From Nitrospirota bacterium (GTDB taxonomy: Bacteria > Nitrospirota > Thermodesulfovibrionia > Thermodesulfovibrionales > JdFR-88), in the NCBI GenBank assembly GCA_014874185.1, contig JACWAF010000035.1:124001-188000 (forward strand): 64,000 nt of DNA, written 5' to 3'. A model generated the notes under the pieces. That model ran no database searches and was not told the origin of the DNA. It worked only from the letters and a program-made list of their open reading frames with translations. This document shows, piece after piece, positions 49,888 through 58,687 of this stretch (positions within the stretch are counted from its first letter, which is position 1; each line of letters starts with the position of its first letter). The position numbers and the translations under genes were made by a program.

Positions 49888-51087
49888 ATGTCAAAGAAAT
49901 GCACGGGTCTCATTATCATCTCAATTGCCTTGCTCTTGTTGTCTGGGTGCGCCACATATAGTGACCTGAAGCCCGGCACTGTCAGGGACATAAGGGGAAA
50001 GCAGGGCATGACCTCAGGGCCGGCAGTGAAAGAAGAGAAAAGCGTGGAATGGCGGGACTGGACCCTCTATTTCTTCAAAAAAAGAATCGTCACTCATGCA
50101 GCTCCGCAGGGCAACTCTTCCATTGTCGAGCGGCAAACGGTAACAGTGCCTTTTGCAAAGGAGCCGCCGCCATCTCCCGATTATATCGTCGGTCCGAATG
50201 ATGTCCTCTTCATCAATGTGAACGGCAATCCGCAGTTTTCGAGCGCATTCGGGGGGACCATAGGAAGTTATGTTGCCGGCGGCGCCTCTGCAGGTTACAG
50301 TTCGAAGTCGCTGCTCGGGAGCCGGGTGGACGGGAGCGGGAATATCCAGGTACCATTCATCGGGGTGGTGAAGGTGGGGGGCATGACCCTGACCGAGATC
50401 CAGAACCGCCTCGAGGGACTTTTCCGCAAGTACCTGAAAAAGCCGTGGGTCGTCGTGGAGATCGTGGACTATAAGAGCCATCCGCTCTACCTTTTGGGGG
50501 AGTTCAGAAATTCAGGAACCGTTTATATGGACCGGCCCATGGACCTTTTGCAGGGAATGGCCCTCGGAAACGGCTATGATTCCGCAGCCAACCTTGCCGG
50601 CGCGCGCCTCATCAGGGACAATAAAATCGTTCCCATAGACATCTATTCTCTGCTAACCGAAGGTGACCTGCGCCAGAACATCTGGCTGAAGCCGGGGGAC
50701 ACCATCTTCATACCGGACAATAAGAACCAGCAGGTCTTCGTATTCGGCGCCGTGAAAAAGCCGGGTCCTGTTCCGATACCCCCGGCCGGGCTCACCCTTG
50801 CGCAGGCGATCGGAAACTCCGATTTACGCGACACGGGTTACGATATCCATCATGTCCGCATCATCCGTTCGCTCTCGGCCACACACGGCGAGTTGATAGT
50901 CGTGGACTTCGACAAGATACTCCGGGGCGAGGCCCTTCCTCTTCCCCTTAAGGACGGGGATATCATCTATGTCCCAAAAAGCGGCATAGGGAACTGGGAC
51001 GATGCTATCGCCGAGATGTTACCTTCGCTTCAGGCGATCAGTGCGAGCCTGCAGCCCTTTGTCGATATAAAATTTTTGACGCGCTAA
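49888..51087 (+). CDS. Polysaccharide export lipoprotein, Wza-like
   Basis: Outer-membrane export channel of the OPX family. The 399 residues start with a lipoprotein signal (LLLLSGCATYSDL). The polysaccharide export domain (about 100-190: SPDYIVGPNDVLFINVNGNP, GNIQVPFIGVVKVGGMTLTE) is followed by SLBB domains (PLYLLGEFRNSGTVYMDRP; VFVFGAVKKPGPVPIPPAG). A glycine/serine-rich insertion interrupts the export domain (YVAGGASAGYSSK). The start is ATG 49888 behind AGAGGGTG. First intact gene of the EPS operon, 10 nt before the Wzc-like kinase. Confidence 0.92.
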   Translation: MSKKCTGLIIISIALLLLSGCATYSDLKPGTVRDIRGKQGMTSGPAVKEEKSVEWRDWTLYFFKKRIVTHAAPQGNSSIVERQTVTVPFAKEPPPSPDYIVGPNDVLFINVNGNPQFSSAFGGTIGSYVAGGASAGYSSKSLLGSRVDGSGNIQVPFIGVVKVGGMTLTEIQNRLEGLFRKYLKKPWVVVEIVDYKSHPLYLLGEFRNSGTVYMDRPMDLLQGMALGNGYDSAANLAGARLIRDNKIVPIDIYSLLTEGDLRQNIWLKPGDTIFIPDNKNQQVFVFGAVKKPGPVPIPPAGLTLAQAIGNSDLRDTGYDIHHVRIIRSLSATHGELIVVDFDKILRGEALPLPLKDGDIIYVPKSGIGNWDDAIAEMLPSLQAISASLQPFVDIKFLTR

Positions 51088-51097
51088 GGAAGAAGAG

Positions 51098-53485
51098 ATG
51101 GATAATTCGCAAGAGACGATCATTCACGAAGATGAAATTGATATACGGGAATACTTCAACGTCCTGGTGCGCCGCAGGAAGATATTTTTTATTGTGTTCG
51201 GAGTGGTTTTCCTGGGGGTTGCCCTTTATACCTTTCACATGAAGCCGGTCTACCAGGCCACGGCGAGCTTCCACGTTGAAAATGAAAAGGAGACCGGGGG
51301 TATTATCCAGGACCTCCTGCTCAGTCAGGAAGATCCGGTCGAGACAGAGATGGAGATCATTCAATCGCGCTCGAATGCCGAAAAGGTGGTCAGGAGAGTC
51401 CATCTGGACTGGGGGATCTCCAAGAAGTCCGACGGCCTCGATGTCAAGGTGCTCGACTTCTCGACTGAAAAGAAACCCGGCCGAAAACCTGTCTATAGTG
51501 TAGAGCTTGCCGGAAGCCAGGGCTACAAGGTGTTTGACGACAATGGAAACCTTGTCGGCCGGGGAAAGAGCGGCGAGCTTATGCAGGGCAAGGGAGTCAA
51601 TCTCCTCATTAATGTGATGCATGGCAAGCCGGGGGACAGCTTCCGCCTGACCTTACATAACTTCAGCGACACAGTCGAAAAATTCAGGAAGGACTTGAAC
51701 GTTAAGCAGGCCGGAAATAATTCGGACATCGTAGATGTCTCATATCCGAACACCAATCCCGAACTTGCGAGGGAGACGTTAAATGCACTGCTTGGGGTAT
51801 ACATTTCCCAGAACATCAGCTTCAAGAACGCCGAGGGGCTCAAGACCGTGGACTTTATCGATAACCAGCTGAACGGTGTGCGCAAGGAATTGGATAAAGC
51901 GGAAAAAAACCTCAAGGATTACAAGAGCTCGGTCCACCTTGTGGACCTCAGCGCCGAGGGCCAGCAGCTTGTCACCACGATCGCCGCGGCTGAGACACAG
52001 CGGGACGCTGCGGACCTCCGCAGGAAACAGCTGCAATTCGCCATAGCCGCCCTGAAGGACTCGATCCGGAGCGGAAAAGTCTATTCCCCGTCGGTGGCGC
52101 TGGATGACCCTGTGGTAGCGGAAATGGCCGGAAAACTCGCCGACCTTGAGACACAGAAACGCGGGCTCGCCACGGTATACACGGAAAACTATCCTGATGT
52201 GCGCGCTGTCGAGGAGCAGATCGGCGAGCTGCAGCAGAAGATCCTCAATACGTACGAAACAGCCCTGAATAATATCTCAAAGAACGAGGCGGGCGCCACG
52301 CAGCTCCTGAATACCTACCAGGGCAAAATGAGTCAACTGCCCGAGACGGAGCGGCAGCTGGCAAAGCTCATGCGCGATGACAACGCCGCGGCCAACACCT
52401 ATACATTCCTGCTTCAGCAGGGCGAGCAGGCCAGGATCGCGGCGGCCTCGACCCTTGGGAATATAAACATCATAGACCCTGCCAAGACAGCTGAAAAACC
52501 GATAAAACCGAAGAAGGCGCTTTACCTTCTGCTGGGATTCATACTTGCGTCAATGTGGGGTGCGATATTGGCCTTCACTGCCGAGTATATCGATGACACG
52601 ATTAAAGATGCTGATACCGCGAAAAGGATGTTCGGCACCCCTCTCCTTGCCATGATACCATACCTCTACGGCGACGACGGTAAGCGGGACAATGGGAGGA
52701 AGGCGCTTGAGCTTGCAAGGGAGCGATCGCTGGTCGTCCACCATGAGCCGAAATCACAGGCAGCGGAGACTTTCAGAAGCCTGAGGACCGCCGTCCACTT
52801 TGCCGCGATCAACCGCAAGCAGCAACAGCAGGTATTTACGATCACGAGCACCTTCTCGGGAGAGGGCAAGAGCACAGTCTCCTCGAACCTTGCAACGATA
52901 ATAGCACAGACCGGCAGCCGGACAGTCATCATAGACTGCGACCTGCGGCGGCCGTTTCTCCATGAGATATTCGGATGCGACAAGGTCCCGGGAATCAGCG
53001 ATGTGCTCGCAGGAGACAGGGATATCGACGGGGTAATCCGCAATACCGGTGTATCGGGGCTCGATTTCATCAGCGCCGGCACCATTCCCCCGAATCCGGC
53101 TGAACTCATCGGGTCGGAGCCCATGACCAGGCTTATCGACATCCTCAGGGAGAGGTATGACCATGTGATCATTGACACGCCTCCGGTGCTGGCTGTGACG
53201 GATGCCCCGCTGCTCACAGCGGCCTCGAATATGGTGATACTTGTTGCTGCTGTCGGCAAAGTGCCCGCCAAGGCTGCCCTGCGGGTGAGGGAAGTGCTTG
53301 ATAACGTCGGAGCGTTGGTCATAGGGGTGGTAATGAACAATAAAACAACGGCGAGCGGAAAAGGTTACGGCTACGGCTATGGCTACGGATATAATTATTA
53401 CAACTATTACGGAGAAAAAGACCAGACTGAAAAGGAAAGGCGGCCATGGTGGAAACGCATCCTGAATCGGTGGCGGAAGGGCTGA
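51098..53485 (+). CDS. Polysaccharide co-polymerase / BY-kinase, Wzc-like
   Basis: It sets chain length and couples export to tyrosine autophosphorylation. The 795 residues have a Wzz-type N-terminus with membrane segments near 28-48 and 472-495, periplasmic coiled coils between them (VRKELDKAEKNLKDYKSSVH), and a C-terminal kinase. The kinase shows Walker A in TFSGEGKSTVSSN (near 587), the second Walker motif VIIDCDLRRPFLHEIFG and Walker B HVIIDTPPVLAVTD. A Tyr-rich tail (GYGYGYGYGYNYYNYYG) near 750-770 is the phosphorylation cluster. The CpsB phosphatase gene follows 4 nt later. Confidence 0.94.
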   Translation: MDNSQETIIHEDEIDIREYFNVLVRRRKIFFIVFGVVFLGVALYTFHMKPVYQATASFHVENEKETGGIIQDLLLSQEDPVETEMEIIQSRSNAEKVVRRVHLDWGISKKSDGLDVKVLDFSTEKKPGRKPVYSVELAGSQGYKVFDDNGNLVGRGKSGELMQGKGVNLLINVMHGKPGDSFRLTLHNFSDTVEKFRKDLNVKQAGNNSDIVDVSYPNTNPELARETLNALLGVYISQNISFKNAEGLKTVDFIDNQLNGVRKELDKAEKNLKDYKSSVHLVDLSAEGQQLVTTIAAAETQRDAADLRRKQLQFAIAALKDSIRSGKVYSPSVALDDPVVAEMAGKLADLETQKRGLATVYTENYPDVRAVEEQIGELQQKILNTYETALNNISKNEAGATQLLNTYQGKMSQLPETERQLAKLMRDDNAAANTYTFLLQQGEQARIAAASTLGNINIIDPAKTAEKPIKPKKALYLLLGFILASMWGAILAFTAEYIDDTIKDADTAKRMFGTPLLAMIPYLYGDDGKRDNGRKALELARERSLVVHHEPKSQAAETFRSLRTAVHFAAINRKQQQQVFTITSTFSGEGKSTVSSNLATIIAQTGSRTVIIDCDLRRPFLHEIFGCDKVPGISDVLAGDRDIDGVIRNTGVSGLDFISAGTIPPNPAELIGSEPMTRLIDILRERYDHVIIDTPPVLAVTDAPLLTAASNMVILVAAVGKVPAKAALRVREVLDNVGALVIGVVMNNKTTASGKGYGYGYGYGYNYYNYYGEKDQTEKERRPWWKRILNRWRKG

Positions 53486-53489
53486 TAGC

Positions 53490-54383
53490 ATGATTGATTG
53501 TCACTGTCATCTGCTGCCCGGGCTGGATGACGGATCCAAGACGATTGCCGAGTCCGTGGAGATGGCGCGCATACTTGCCGGCACCGGATTCACGGAAGTG
53601 TACTGCACCCCTCACATGATAAAGGGCGCCTTCGACAACGGTGATGCCAAGCGGCTGAAGCTGGCTGTTCTTGCGCTGCAGAAGGAAATCGACAAGTTCT
53701 CTATTCCGTTGAGGCTGCACCCCGGACTGGAATATTACATGGACGAATTTCTTGCATCTTTGCTCGATGAACCGCTTACCTTTGCCGGGTCCGGACTCCT
53801 GATGATCGAGGCGCCTGCCCGCGCGACTTCGTCTCTGGTGAAGGAAGGCATTTATCAGGTGGTGCGCCGGGGATATACTCCTCTGCTGGTTCATGTCGAG
53901 AGGTATGAGTTTGTCGGTCCGCTTCCTGATAGAGAAGCCGTGAAACTGAAAAACAAGAGGGGTTTTATTAACGCCTTGCATTCCCGGTTTGCGCCCGGCT
54001 GGAAGACAGCGGCAATGGAACATATGTCGGCGGGCAGCGAACGGGAGGGATTGAATGTCGAACAACTGCGGGCCATGGGATGCCTTTTTCAGGGTAATCT
54101 CGGCAGCTTTGCCGGCATTTATGGCGATAGGATCAGGGAGAGAGCGGTTCGCTATCTCGAACGCGGACTATACAGTCGTGTGGCCTCCGATGCCCATCAT
54201 TCCGAAGGTCTTGCCGAGTGGCTTTACCGAGGACTGGAGACCGTCAGAAACATAGTGGGCGATGAGGGGCTGAAGACGTTGACCGGGAATTACCCGGTCG
54301 GCGAGTTCTCTCTTGTTTGCAAGCAGCTGCGATCCGCGGAGCTAACGGCGGTAGCGCGGCCGGGGCTTATTACCAAAGAATGA
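53490..54383 (+). CDS. Tyrosine-protein phosphatase CpsB/CapC type (PHP fold)
   Basis: It removes phosphate from the Wzc-like kinase tail. The 297 residues carry the metal-binding motifs of the PHP family: MIDCHCHLLPGLDDGSKTI, VYCTPHM, LRLHPGLEYYMDEF, LVHVERYEFVG and ASDAHHSEG. This manganese-dependent type is unrelated to low-molecular-weight phosphatases. It lies directly after the kinase gene, as in capsule loci of Gram-positive bacteria. Confidence 0.92.
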   Translation: MIDCHCHLLPGLDDGSKTIAESVEMARILAGTGFTEVYCTPHMIKGAFDNGDAKRLKLAVLALQKEIDKFSIPLRLHPGLEYYMDEFLASLLDEPLTFAGSGLLMIEAPARATSSLVKEGIYQVVRRGYTPLLVHVERYEFVGPLPDREAVKLKNKRGFINALHSRFAPGWKTAAMEHMSAGSEREGLNVEQLRAMGCLFQGNLGSFAGIYGDRIRERAVRYLERGLYSRVASDAHHSEGLAEWLYRGLETVRNIVGDEGLKTLTGNYPVGEFSLVCKQLRSAELTAVARPGLITKE

Positions 54384-54436
54384 TTCATCGCTGTTAATAT
54401 TTGCCAGTAAAAGGGAAGGGGGGGAGGCGACTTCTT

Positions 54437-56263
54437 ATGTGTGGAATCATAGGATACACTGGCAGGGGCGATGCCATTCCGTTGGTCTTGGAAGGGCTTA
54501 AGCGGCTGGAATACAGGGGATATGACTCCGCAGGGATTGCATTCTTCTACGAAGGGTCCATAAAGGTGAGAAGGTGCAAAGGAAAGGTAAATGACCTTGC
54601 CGGCCTTTTCGCGGATGAAAAACCCGTCAGCAGGGCGGCCATAGGGCATACCCGTTGGGCTACCCACGGCAAGCCGTCGGAGAAGAATTCGCATCCCCAC
54701 AGGTCCGGGGGCATCGTGGTCGTCCATAACGGCATAATCGAGAACCATGCGGAATTGAAAAGAAGTCTTGTCGCTGAGGGATACGTGTTTCTGTCGGATA
54801 CGGATACCGAAGTTCTTTGCCATCTTATTCACAAACATATTAACGGCGTCCCTCTGGAGGATTCGGTGAGAAAGGCGCTCGAGGGTGTGAGAGGCGCCTA
54901 TGCCATTGCGGTGATCGATGAAAGGGAAGAGGGCAAGATTGTAGGAGTGAAAAAGGACAGTCCTCTCTGTGTCGGCATTGGAGACGGTGAATATTTTATT
55001 GCCTCGGATGTGCCCGCGTTCCTGAATTATTCAAAAAAGGTGATCTTCCTCGACGACGGAGAGATGGTTGTTCTGACCGGGGATGGCGTTTCAGTGACCA
55101 CGATCGATGGCTCGCCTGTTGACAAACAGGTGACAAACATCGGCTGGAGTCCGGCAATGGCTGAAAAAGGCGGGTACAGGCACTTTATGCTGAAAGAAAT
55201 CCATGAACAGCCGGCTGCGCTCGCTGACACGCTGAGGGGAAGGTTCGACCTCGAAAGCGGGGCCGTAAATTTGAAGGAATTCGGCCTTGAAGAAGATGAT
55301 TTGAAGACCGTAGAAAAGGTGGTTATCGTTGCATGCGGCACTTCGTGGCATGCTGCGCTCGTGGGCAAGTACATAATAGAGGACATTGCAAGGGTGCCGG
55401 TCGAGGTCGATATCGCCTCCGAGTTCAGGTACAGAAATCCCATACTCCGAAAGGGCGATCTGTTTATCTCCATTTCCCAGTCGGGGGAGACTGCCGATAC
55501 CCTTGCCGCCCAGAGGGAGGCCAAACGACTGGCCGCGAAGGTTATGAGTATCTGCAATGTCGTCGGCAGTTCGGCGGCCAGGGAGGCTGATGCCCTGTTT
55601 TACACACGCTCCGGGCCCGAGATAGGCGTGGCATCGACAAAGGCATTCACCACCCAGCTTGTGGGGCTTTATCTGTTTGCTGTCGCACTGGGTTCGGCGA
55701 AGTCCGCTGTGAGTGCGGATAAGGCTCGTCAGCTGCTGCAGGATCTTCTTGAGATGCCTGATAAGGTTGAACAGCTCCTCTCAACAGCCGAGGTTGCGGA
55801 AAAAATCGCCCGGGAGCTGTATGAGGCCCCTGGGTTCCTTTACCTCGGAAGGGGTATCAATTACCCTATAGCGCTTGAAGGGGCCCTGAAATTGAAAGAG
55901 ATCAGCTATATCCATGCGGAGGGTTATCCGGCAGGGGAAATGAAGCACGGACCTATAGCGCTCGTCGACGAGAAGGTCCCGGCGGTCGTTCTGGCGCCCA
56001 AAGGCCCGATGCACTACAAGATTGCCTCGAACATACAGGAAGTAAAAAGCAGGGGGGGGACGATAGTGTCGTTGGTCCATGCGGATGACGATTTGGTCCC
56101 CGGTCTCTCGGATTATTGCTTTGCGGTCCCGGATTCGAATCCCTACCTCGCGCCGGTGCTGTTCGTGGTGCCGCTGCAGCTCATCGCATATCACATCGGT
56201 GTGTTGCGCGGTTGCGATGTCGATCAGCCGAGAAACCTGGCAAAGAGTGTTACCGTTGAATAA
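54437..56263 (+). CDS. glmS: Glutamine-fructose-6-phosphate aminotransferase
   Basis: GlmS makes glucosamine 6-phosphate, the entry to UDP-GlcNAc. I start at ATG 54437 (608 residues) behind GGGGAGG so that Cys follows the initiator Met, as required for the glutaminase (CGIIGYTGRGDAIPLVLEGL). The first half ends near 230; two SIS domains follow with ACGTSWHAALVGKYIIED, ISQSGETADTLAAQREAK and the C-terminal signature DQPRNLAKSVTVE. Being in an EPS operon, it may be a dedicated second copy; I cannot see the rest of the genome. Confidence 0.95.
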   Translation: MCGIIGYTGRGDAIPLVLEGLKRLEYRGYDSAGIAFFYEGSIKVRRCKGKVNDLAGLFADEKPVSRAAIGHTRWATHGKPSEKNSHPHRSGGIVVVHNGIIENHAELKRSLVAEGYVFLSDTDTEVLCHLIHKHINGVPLEDSVRKALEGVRGAYAIAVIDEREEGKIVGVKKDSPLCVGIGDGEYFIASDVPAFLNYSKKVIFLDDGEMVVLTGDGVSVTTIDGSPVDKQVTNIGWSPAMAEKGGYRHFMLKEIHEQPAALADTLRGRFDLESGAVNLKEFGLEEDDLKTVEKVVIVACGTSWHAALVGKYIIEDIARVPVEVDIASEFRYRNPILRKGDLFISISQSGETADTLAAQREAKRLAAKVMSICNVVGSSAAREADALFYTRSGPEIGVASTKAFTTQLVGLYLFAVALGSAKSAVSADKARQLLQDLLEMPDKVEQLLSTAEVAEKIARELYEAPGFLYLGRGINYPIALEGALKLKEISYIHAEGYPAGEMKHGPIALVDEKVPAVVLAPKGPMHYKIASNIQEVKSRGGTIVSLVHADDDLVPGLSDYCFAVPDSNPYLAPVLFVVPLQLIAYHIGVLRGCDVDQPRNLAKSVTVE

Positions 56264-56424
56264 TTACGCGGGTCAACTTTGTGGCATGTCGAAGGTAACG
56301 GTATCAGAGACCGCCCGCTTGTTATATGGAAACAAGTCGGAGTGCATATTCACTCACGTGGCCTTTCAACGATTTGGCGGGTCTCTTGCGTTTCTTATTT
56401 AACTTCAAATCGAAAGGACGGCTG

Positions 56425-57522
56425 ATGCATTTTTTCAAGAACAAACGAATACTTGTAACCGGCGCTTGCGGCACTATCGGGGCCGAATTGATTTTTCAGC
56501 TCCTTAGAAATGAGAGCGACCCCCCGGAAGAAGTCATCGGTCTGGACAACAACGAAAGCAGGCTTTTCTTCCTCGACGAACAGTACCTGTCGGATCCGCG
56601 TGCCCATTTTTACGTGGCCGACATTCAGGACAAGCAGGAGCTGCGGACCAAGATGAGGGGCATCGATATTGTCTTTCATGCGGCGGCCTTCAAACATGTC
56701 ATCCTCTGCGAGCGCTCGCCTGAGCAGGCGGTCAGTACGAATATCCGGGGTGTCCAGAACGTCATTACTGCCGCCAGTGAAAATGGTGTCGGGAGGGTCA
56801 TCTTCACCAGCTCCGACAAGGCAGTGAACCCCACTAATGTCATGGGCACTTCGAAACTCATGGGGGAAAGGCTTATGACCGCTGCCAACAGTAACAGGCG
56901 CGGCGACGGGACGATCTTCGCCTCCACCCGCTTCGGCAACGTCCTGGGGTCCCGCGGGTCTGTCATCCCTATTTTCCACAACCAGATAGCCAAAGGCGGA
57001 CCGGTCAGTCTCACGGACAGGGCGATGACCCGCTTCGTGATGAGCATCAGGGATGCCGTAAGACTGGTTATCGATTCCGTCAAACTCGCTCAAGGCGGCG
57101 AGGTGTTCATAACAAAAATGGCGGTCATTCGTATTGCCGACCTTGCCCGCGTCATGATCGAGGAACTCGCCCCCCGTTACGATCGCGACCCCGATAAGAT
57201 CGAGATCGTTGAAATCGGTACCAAACCCGGGGAAAAACTGTACGAAGAGCTGATGAGCCCGGAGGAGACCAGAAGGGCGGTGGAGCTTCAGGATTATTTC
57301 GCGGTCCTTCCCGCTTTCCGCGGTATTTACCATGACATCGATTACAGCTACCCCAGCCTCGTTTCATCCAAGGTGAGCAATCCTTATGTGTCGGCGGCTG
57401 AAAAGCCCCTGGCTATCGATGAATTGCGCGTGTTTCTCAAGGAGAGAAATCTGTTGGGAGATCCTGGAGAGGCAGTGGCCCATCGTTACTGGCCCGGCGA
57501 CAAGGAGGAGAAGTCGTCATGA
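56425..57522 (+). CDS. UDP-sugar 4,6-dehydratase/epimerase (CapD/FlaA1-PseB type)
   Basis: The 365 residues, from ATG 56425 behind AAAGGA, form a short-chain dehydrogenase fold: ILVTGACGTIGAELIFQLL, FHAAAFKHVILCERSPEQAV, SSDKAVNPTNVMGTSKLMGE, RFGNVLGSRGSVIPIFHNQI and LTDRAMTRFVMSIRDAVRLV. The block SDKAVNP...SK is typical of UDP-GlcNAc C4/C6 dehydratases and CapD. It has no membrane N-terminus, unlike the large CapD form. It probably makes a keto-deoxy sugar nucleotide from the GlmS-derived pool. It overlaps the next gene by 4 nt (ATGA). Confidence 0.88.
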   Translation: MHFFKNKRILVTGACGTIGAELIFQLLRNESDPPEEVIGLDNNESRLFFLDEQYLSDPRAHFYVADIQDKQELRTKMRGIDIVFHAAAFKHVILCERSPEQAVSTNIRGVQNVITAASENGVGRVIFTSSDKAVNPTNVMGTSKLMGERLMTAANSNRRGDGTIFASTRFGNVLGSRGSVIPIFHNQIAKGGPVSLTDRAMTRFVMSIRDAVRLVIDSVKLAQGGEVFITKMAVIRIADLARVMIEELAPRYDRDPDKIEIVEIGTKPGEKLYEELMSPEETRRAVELQDYFAVLPAFRGIYHDIDYSYPSLVSSKVSNPYVSAAEKPLAIDELRVFLKERNLLGDPGEAVAHRYWPGDKEEKSS

Positions 57523-58667
57523 GAATTTTGATATTGGGCGCGGACGGCTATCTCGGCTGGTCTACCTGCATGTACTTCTCCGGGAAGGGGCATGAGGTTG
57601 CCGGTATAGATAATTATTTCCGGAGAAACGCGGGCGTTGAGCTCGACTGCGAATCATTGATACCCGTTCCGAACCTTATTCAGCGCGCGAGGATATGGGA
57701 GGAGCTCAACGGAAAGAAGATCGGCGTACGTATCGGGGACATAACGGATTATGATTTTCTCCTTGAAGTATTCAGTGAATTCAGGCCGGATGCGGTCATA
57801 CACTATGCCGAGCAGCCTTCGGCGCCTTATTCCATGATAAGCAGAGACAAGGCAGCCTTTACAATCAGAAACAATCTCATGTCTACCCTCAATATCGTCT
57901 ATGCCGTAAGAGAGGTTAATCCGGACTGCCATATCGTAAAGCTCGGCACCATGGGAGAATACGGAACACCCAATATCGACATTGAGGAGGGATGGATCGA
58001 TATCGAGCATAAGGGCAGAAAGGACAGATTCCTCTTTCCCAGACAGGCAAGCTCCATCTATCACACCTCCAAGATACAGGACACGGACCTCCTATGGTTT
58101 TACGTCAGGACCTGGGGCATACGCGTGACAGACCTTATGCAGGGCCCTGTCTACGGGGTATCGACCAGTGAGTCCGACCTCGATCCGCGCCTCATGCCTA
58201 TCTTCAACTATGACGAGATATTCGGGACGGTGCTGAACAGGTTTATCGTGCAGGCGGTGGCCGGGTATCCCCTGACGGTCTACGGCAGAGGAGGACAGAT
58301 AAGGGGGTACCTCAATATAAGAGATACCATGCAGTGCGTGTATCTGGCGGCCGCAAATCCGGCTTCACGGGGGGAACTGCGCGTCTTCAACCAGGTGACG
58401 GAAACCTTTTCCGTAAACGAGCTTGCAGAGCGGGTGCAGCGGGCGGGAAAAGGGCTTGGTTATGACGTTAGGGTAAAAGAGATCGAAAATCCGAGGGTGG
58501 AAAAGGAAGATCACTATTATAATCCGAAATATACCGGACTTCTTGAACTCGGCCTTAAGCCCCATTACCTCACCGACGATGTCCTTCACGGCATGTTCAA
58601 GGTCGTCGAGCAGTACAAGGACGAGATAAACAGGGACGCGATTTTTAGAGGAGTGAGGTGGAAGTAA
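57519..58667 (+). CDS. UDP-sulfoquinovose synthase homologue (SQD1/Agl3 family)
   Basis: SQD1 makes UDP-sulfoquinovose from UDP-glucose and sulfite. The 382 residues match SQD1 over the whole length: ILILGADGYLGWSTCMYFSG, NYFRRNAGVELDCESLIPV, IHYAEQPSAPYSMISRDKA, IVKLGTMGEYGTPNIDIEEG, the catalytic Tyr/Lys in ASSIYHTSKIQDTDLL, TDLMQGPVYGVST, GGQIRGYLNIRDTMQCVYLA and VFNQVTETFSVNELA. The Thr of LGTMGEYG and the YxxxK pair are the family's catalytic residues. SQD1 normally serves sulfolipid synthesis in plastids and cyanobacteria, and Agl3 the S-layer glycans of Sulfolobus. Here it lies in an EPS operon, so the sulfonated sugar is probably placed in a surface polysaccharide. Confidence 0.88.
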   Translation: MRILILGADGYLGWSTCMYFSGKGHEVAGIDNYFRRNAGVELDCESLIPVPNLIQRARIWEELNGKKIGVRIGDITDYDFLLEVFSEFRPDAVIHYAEQPSAPYSMISRDKAAFTIRNNLMSTLNIVYAVREVNPDCHIVKLGTMGEYGTPNIDIEEGWIDIEHKGRKDRFLFPRQASSIYHTSKIQDTDLLWFYVRTWGIRVTDLMQGPVYGVSTSESDLDPRLMPIFNYDEIFGTVLNRFIVQAVAGYPLTVYGRGGQIRGYLNIRDTMQCVYLAAANPASRGELRVFNQVTETFSVNELAERVQRAGKGLGYDVRVKEIENPRVEKEDHYYNPKYTGLLELGLKPHYLTDDVLHGMFKVVEQYKDEINRDAIFRGVRWK

Positions 58668-58687
58668 ACGTGAAACGTGAGGCGAAA

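Noticed and set aside
56284-56402. 38-codon frame between glmS and the dehydratase gene
   Set aside because: There is no ribosome-binding site and no family; it probably is chance sequence in a 160-bp gap.
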